This document shows, in pieces, positions 7,251-10,000 of a DNA stretch of 10,000 bases. Every line of letters begins with the position of its first letter. Position 1 is the stretch's first letter. The translations under genes were made by a program, and so were the position numbers. Source of the DNA: Rheinheimera sp. (lineage in GTDB: Bacteria; Pseudomonadota; Gammaproteobacteria; Enterobacterales; Alteromonadaceae); contig NZ_JAIWOI010000308.1 in NCBI RefSeq assembly GCF_020217005.1, positions 1-10,000 on the forward strand. The letters run 5' to 3'. The notes under the pieces were generated by a model that worked only from the letters and a program-made list of their open reading frames with translations, searched no databases and was not told where the DNA came from.

Positions 7251-7946
7251 TTACTGCCGTAAAAAAGATTCGATGCTTTCGCCTGTCACTTTACCTATCT
7301 GGCTAAACAGATACCAAATAGCCACCATAAGCATAACGGTACAAGGTAAAGCGATCACCGGATAACTCAAGGCTGTCATCTGCGCCAGTTCTTCATTAAA
7401 GGCTGCAGTGCCGGGCGCACTGACCAGTAAATATTTGGCTAGACCATAATTTAGTACTGACGACACAACAAAAGAGCTTGCCACCAGATAAGCGCAGTTT
7501 TGTAGCTTGGTAGCAAAGAGTTGTTCCGCATTCCTGGCTTTTAAGCTGGCCTCCAATTTGGCTATATCCATCAGCTCGTCGTTCAACAGGATTTTCTTCA
7601 CCAGCGGATACTTACTACGTTGGCTAATTAACACCATAAGCGCAATAATGCCGGGCACTGCCGCTTCTTTGATCGCTATATAAGCCGGGTCGAGCTGCAA
7701 TAAGCTGATACCTCCTGTCAGTAATACGCTAATGACCCCCAACACAGATAAAAAGTTTACCTTTTTACTTTGCTGTAATTCCCACAGGCCAAAACCTAAA
7801 GGGAAAGCCAAAGCGGCCACTAAAGCCCAAACCGGGCCTAATTGCTGATCTTCACTTAATTTACTCAAAATAAGCGTGGGAATAACGATGTTAAAGAGCA
7901 GGTTAACTAAAAAACCTGAAGATTTTTTCTTTTCTGTCTGACTCAT
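7251..7946 (-). CDS. VC0807-family integral membrane protein
   Basis: A 231-residue membrane protein of unknown function. The sequence pattern (NLLFNIVIPTLIL, LAFPLGFGLWEL, NFLSVLGVISVLLTGGI, IKEAAVPGI) is that of the conserved VC0807-type family found in many proteobacteria. About six hydrophobic segments are visible, near residues 12-28, 37-56, 65-84, 93-108, 148-168 and 190-214, with a charged cytoplasmic-looking loop around 109-147. There is no signal peptide and no recognisable catalytic motif. The start ATG at 7946 has ggag close upstream (3-base spacing). The gene stands alone, convergent with metC and divergent from the bacterioferritin genes, so neighbours give no clue. Family recognition is from memory; some relatives are annotated as septation- or transport-like, which I would not rely on. 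Confidence 0.75.
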   Translation of the reverse strand: MSQTEKKKSSGFLVNLLFNIVIPTLILSKLSEDQQLGPVWALVAALAFPLGFGLWELQQSKKVNFLSVLGVISVLLTGGISLLQLDPAYIAIKEAAVPGIIALMVLISQRSKYPLVKKILLNDELMDIAKLEASLKARNAEQLFATKLQNCAYLVASSFVVSSVLNYGLAKYLLVSAPGTAAFNEELAQMTALSYPVIALPCTVMLMVAIWYLFSQIGKVTGESIESFLRQ

Positions 7947-8256
7947 AAACTCCAGCCTTACTGCCTGTTTTATTCTGATGACGCCTTAGCTTGGACTCGA
8001 GTATATCTGATTTGTCTGTAGTTAAGCAGTATCGCGCTGAATAGTCGTCTTGGTTCGATGAAAAGGCGGATTCGTCTTCGCGGCTAAAGCCAACTTTAAG
8101 TAACTGATTTGCTGACCATTGTAAAAACTTAGCAAGAACTCTGGTATTAAAGCGAACCATTCGCAATGTCATCTCATTGATTTTATTGGTTTTTTATTGA
8201 TTTATCCTGTGTTTCGACTAAAATAAACACAAATTTTGAATCTGCAGGTATTTGCT
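7947..8256. other. Divergent intergenic region before the bacterioferritin genes
   Basis: About 310 bases without a convincing gene. An 89-codon minus-strand frame (8172 to 7903) crosses most of it and overlaps the first 44 bases of the membrane protein gene. It lacks a clear ribosome binding site, uses several rare codons (agg, aga, ata, cta) and resembles no family I know. On the minus strand a TATACT hexamer (8000-8005) could be a -10 box for the membrane protein gene, which would cut through this frame. The right end holds the bacterioferritin promoter. Confidence 0.5.
8197..8224 (+). promoter_or_regulatory. Candidate sigma-70 promoter of the bacterioferritin operon
   Basis: A TTGATT (8197-8202) and a TAAAAT (8219-8224) are separated by 16 bases, matching the -35 and -10 consensus at 4 and 5 positions. 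This places the start of transcription near 8231, about 25 bases before the first bfr ATG. The octamer attgattt occurs at 8176-8183 and again at 8196-8203, 20 bases apart, so the second copy overlaps the -35. No recognisable Fur box was seen. Confidence 0.55.
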
Positions 8257-8733
8257 ATGAAAGGCCAACCTTTAGTGCTCGCTAAACTGAATGAGGTGCT
8301 GACCTCAGAGTTAACGTCCATTAATCAGTATTTTTTACATGCCCGTATCTATAAAAACTGGGGTTTGGCTCAGCTTAATTCGGTTTGTTATAAAAAATCG
8401 ATCAAAGACATGAAGCAGGCTGACGAGCTGATTGAGCGTATTTTATTCCTCGAAGGCCTGCCAAACCTGCAAGCTTTAGGCAAATTACGTATAGGTGAAG
8501 ATACCGAAGAAATGCTGCAGTGTGACTTGGATTTCCAGCACGATCAGCTGCCTTTGTTGCGTGATGCCATCAAATTATGCGAACAGCATCAGGATTATGT
8601 CAGCCGCGAACTGCTGCAGGAAATTCTGGAGCACGAAGAAGAGCATGTCGACTGGATTGACACTCAGCAGCAACAAATTAGTTTGGTCGGTCTGGAAAAT
8701 TATCTGCAAAGCCAAATGGGTTCAGGAGACTAA
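8257..8733 (+). CDS. bfr: Bacterioferritin, heme-ligand subunit with degenerate ferroxidase site
   Basis: Bacterioferritin stores iron as a mineral in a 24-subunit cytosolic shell. This 158-residue protein aligns without gaps to E. coli Bfr over most of its length (NQYFLHAR, KNWGL, ERILFLEGLPNLQ, GKLRIGED, QDYVSREL). Met52, the ligand of the inter-subunit heme, is kept. The di-iron ferroxidase set is incomplete: Glu18, Glu127 and His130 are present, but position 51 is Asp, 54 is Gln and 94 is Gln instead of Glu, His and Glu. Inner-surface positions 46, 47 and 50 are all Lys instead of His, Glu and Asp. It should bind heme but oxidise iron poorly alone. Start is ATG 8257 with gcagg upstream; an in-frame TTG at 8236 is not preferred. 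The second bfr gene follows after two bases. Confidence 0.95.
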   Translation: MKGQPLVLAKLNEVLTSELTSINQYFLHARIYKNWGLAQLNSVCYKKSIKDMKQADELIERILFLEGLPNLQALGKLRIGEDTEEMLQCDLDFQHDQLPLLRDAIKLCEQHQDYVSRELLQEILEHEEEHVDWIDTQQQQISLVGLENYLQSQMGSGD

Positions 8734-8735
8734 CA

Positions 8736-9203
8736 ATGAAAGGTAATACACAGGTTATAGCCGCCTTAAACGAGCTGCTGTCGAATGAACTCAGCGCTAT
8801 GGATCAGTATTTTATCCATTCCCGTATGTATCACGACTGGGGTTTGAGCAAACTGTTCGAGCGTATTGACCACGAAGTCACGGATGAAAAAGCTCATGCG
8901 GCAGCGCTGATTGAACGTATTTTGTTCTTAGAAGGCACGCCGGACTTATCCAAACGTGATCCGCTGCAGGTGGGTACTGACGTGCCTTCCATGCTGCAAA
9001 ACGATTTAAACGTGGAGTATTCGGTGGGTGCTTTACTGAAGAAGACCATAGCTTTGTGTGAGTCAGTGCAGGATTATGTCACCCGAGATTTACTGATGAC
9101 TTTATTGGACGACACCGAAAACGATCACGCCCATTGGCTGGAACAACAGCTGCGTTTGATCAAGCTGATTGGATTGCGTAACTACATTCAGTCGCAAATC
9201 TAA
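8736..9203 (+). CDS. bfr: Bacterioferritin, ferroxidase-competent subunit lacking the heme ligand
   Basis: A 155-residue bacterioferritin subunit for iron oxidation and storage. The ferroxidase residues are complete: Glu18, Glu51, His54 and Glu94, plus Glu128 and His131, which correspond to Glu127 and His130 after a one-residue insertion in the fourth helix (DDTENDHAHW). Inner-site residues His46, Glu47 and Asp50 are also present. Position 52 is Lys instead of the heme ligand Met. It therefore complements the preceding gene. The start ATG comes two bases after that gene's stop, with agga/gag at 8724-8728 as ribosome binding site, so the pair is co-transcribed. Precedent exists for two-subunit bacterioferritins, for example in Neisseria and Magnetospirillum. 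No bfd gene is next to it. A strong terminator follows. Confidence 0.95.
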   Translation: MKGNTQVIAALNELLSNELSAMDQYFIHSRMYHDWGLSKLFERIDHEVTDEKAHAAALIERILFLEGTPDLSKRDPLQVGTDVPSMLQNDLNVEYSVGALLKKTIALCESVQDYVTRDLLMTLLDDTENDHAHWLEQQLRLIKLIGLRNYIQSQI

Positions 9204-9220
9204 GGCTGTTGTCTGTTTGC

Positions 9221-9244
9221 AAAAAGCACCTTCGGGTGCTTTTT
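9221..9244 (+). terminator. Intrinsic terminator of the bacterioferritin operon
   Basis: A stem of agcacc (9225-9230) and ggtgct (9235-9240) around a stable ttcg loop is followed by T4. The A4 at 9221-9224 extends the stem. It lies 17 bases after the second bfr stop. Confidence 0.9.
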
Positions 9245-9285
9245 CTGTTTAAAGTCGTCAGAAATTGCAGCGGGTGGCGGGACTA

Positions 9286-9551
9286 TATACCCAAGTGACC
9301 TCAATATGCGAGTTTCAGAGCCGTTGGGCGCTTGCAATGCAAGGCAGCATGGCGAAGCACTGTCGACTACCTTGTGAGACAGGCTAACACCGCAGAGCAA
9401 TCGCCCAGCGACTCCCAAGGGGCGGGTCTAAAAGACCTTTATGCCGCGTTAACTGTTGTCGCTTTAGAACCACTAAAGCTTCCAACCGCTGCCTTGCCTA
9501 GAGGGGTTTTATCTCCCGCTGAATTCTGCATCTTGAAGTTACTTGGGTATA
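9286..9551. mobile_element. MITE-like element with 24-bp terminal inverted repeats
   Basis: The ends are inverted copies: the left end 9286-9309 begins tatacccaagtgacctcaa, and the complement of 9528-9551 begins tatacccaagtaacttcaa; they agree at 21 of 24 positions. Further in, gcaaggcagc (9339-9348) and gctgccttgc (9488-9497) form a second inverted pair. Inside are hairpins ggtct/agacc (9425-9437) and gctttag/ctaaagc (9461-9479). The 266 bases encode no transposase, and the frame running 9332-9715 crosses the element's right end, so it is not a gene. The TA at each tip could be part of a TA target duplication, but this is unproven. It was probably mobilised in trans by a transposase elsewhere. 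Confidence 0.8.
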
Positions 9552-9640
9552 ACGCTTGGGAAGCTTTCATTCTGCCATTGAACTACAGCCGCAGGCGGCT
9601 TAAAGTACAAAGCCCTATGGATGCTGTCAATCCAGCTAAA

Positions 9641-9645
9641 AAGGA
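9641..9645 (+). promoter_or_regulatory. Ribosome binding site deciding the hydratase start
   Basis: The stretch aagga, eight bases before GTG 9654, supports this start over the in-frame ATG at 9621, which has no comparable site ahead of it. Between the element's end at 9551 and here I see only a short hairpin (9587-9600, agccg/cggct) and no clear promoter. Confidence 0.6.
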
Positions 9646-9653
9646 TTCAAGTA

Positions 9654-10000
9654 GTGACTCCAGAACAAATTCAACGCTCTGCCGCCCGGCTGGCGTATTA
9701 TCGACAGCGTGCTGAAGCCGCACCTTTATTGCCAGCAGAGTTACGTCCAACTTCTCTGGCTGAAGCTTTTGCGATTCAGCAATGGCTGTTCATTGAACTG
9801 GATTGGCCTGTGCTGGGTTGGAAAGCTGGGATGCCAGGACCCGATAAATGGGTGCTGGCGCCTATAGCTCATCTGCAGCAAGGCGAGCTTTGCCTGTTTG
9901 AACAACAAGCAGAGCAGTACAGTATTGAACCTGAGCTGGCTTTTTTGCTGGCAACAGATTTACCTGAGCGCACTGAACCTTATAGCGACACCGAGATCAA
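9654..10000 (+). CDS. 2-keto-4-pentenoate hydratase / FAH-family protein (5' part, cut by window end)
   Basis: The visible 115 codons encode the N-terminal part of a cytosolic enzyme of the fumarylacetoacetate-hydrolase superfamily. They contain LGWKAGMPGPD, followed by VLAPI and IEPELAF, where the ExE-type acidic residues would help bind the divalent metal, then LPER..PYSDTEI. This arrangement is typical of 2-keto-4-pentenoate hydratases and related 2-oxo-3-enoate hydratases or decarboxylases, which act in meta-cleavage breakdown of aromatics. Here the exact substrate cannot be assigned, and the rest of any pathway lies outside the window. The start is GTG with a good ribosome binding site. 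The gene sits about 100 bases downstream of the MITE-like element, which may have altered its upstream control. The 3' end is missing only because the window stops. Confidence 0.8.
   Translation, partial: MTPEQIQRSAARLAYYRQRAEAAPLLPAELRPTSLAEAFAIQQWLFIELDWPVLGWKAGMPGPDKWVLAPIAHLQQGELCLFEQQAEQYSIEPELAFLLATDLPERTEPYSDTEI

Noticed and set aside
9332..9715. 127-codon plus-strand frame
   Set aside because: It begins inside the MITE-like element, crosses its right end and overlaps the hydratase start in another frame; no family resemblance.

Overview
The window looks like chromosomal DNA from a marine or freshwater gammaproteobacterium, probably in or near the Alteromonadales/Rheinheimera group. 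This rests on the close resemblance of UbiD, Fre, MetC and bacterioferritin to their E. coli counterparts, the moderate GC content, and the gene mix (secreted S9 peptidase, VC0807-type membrane protein, standalone EAL protein). The genus is a guess from protein flavour, not a measured assignment.

Layout, left to right. Bases 1-245 are a non-coding modular repeat with nested hairpins; 246-404 is the upstream region of the first gene and contains an 8-bp palindrome with an 11-bp centre. A secreted S9-family serine peptidase (405-2432, +) ends at a bidirectional terminator. Facing it is a three-gene minus-strand operon read ubiD, a plant-type [2Fe-2S] ferredoxin, then fre (5004 down to 2507), with a 4-base stop/start overlap and a 15-base gap. 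Divergent from ubiD is a standalone EAL c-di-GMP phosphodiesterase (5220-5990, +). It is followed by metC (6042-7214, +), which is preceded by a near-perfect two-box MetJ operator. A second shared terminator separates metC from a minus-strand VC0807-family membrane protein (7946-7251). A promoter at about 8197-8224 leads to two tandem bacterioferritin genes (8257-8733 and 8736-9203, +) ending at a strong UUCG-loop terminator. Next comes a 266-bp MITE-like element with 24-bp terminal inverted repeats (9286-9551), then the 5' end of a 2-keto-4-pentenoate hydratase/FAH-family gene (9654 to beyond the window edge).

How the genes work together. UbiD decarboxylates the prenylated hydroxybenzoate intermediate of ubiquinone synthesis and needs prenyl-FMN. 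Fre makes reduced flavin, and the ferredoxin could carry electrons alongside it. MetC releases homocysteine for methionine synthesis and is probably repressed by MetJ. The bacterioferritin pair is the most informative locus: the first subunit keeps the heme ligand Met52 but has lost ferroxidase residues, and the second keeps a full ferroxidase set but lacks Met52. They read as complementary subunits of one mixed shell.

I did not find a clearly unprecedented system. The best leads are the split-function bacterioferritin pair, the ferredoxin inserted between ubiD and fre, the metC operator, and the two repeat elements.
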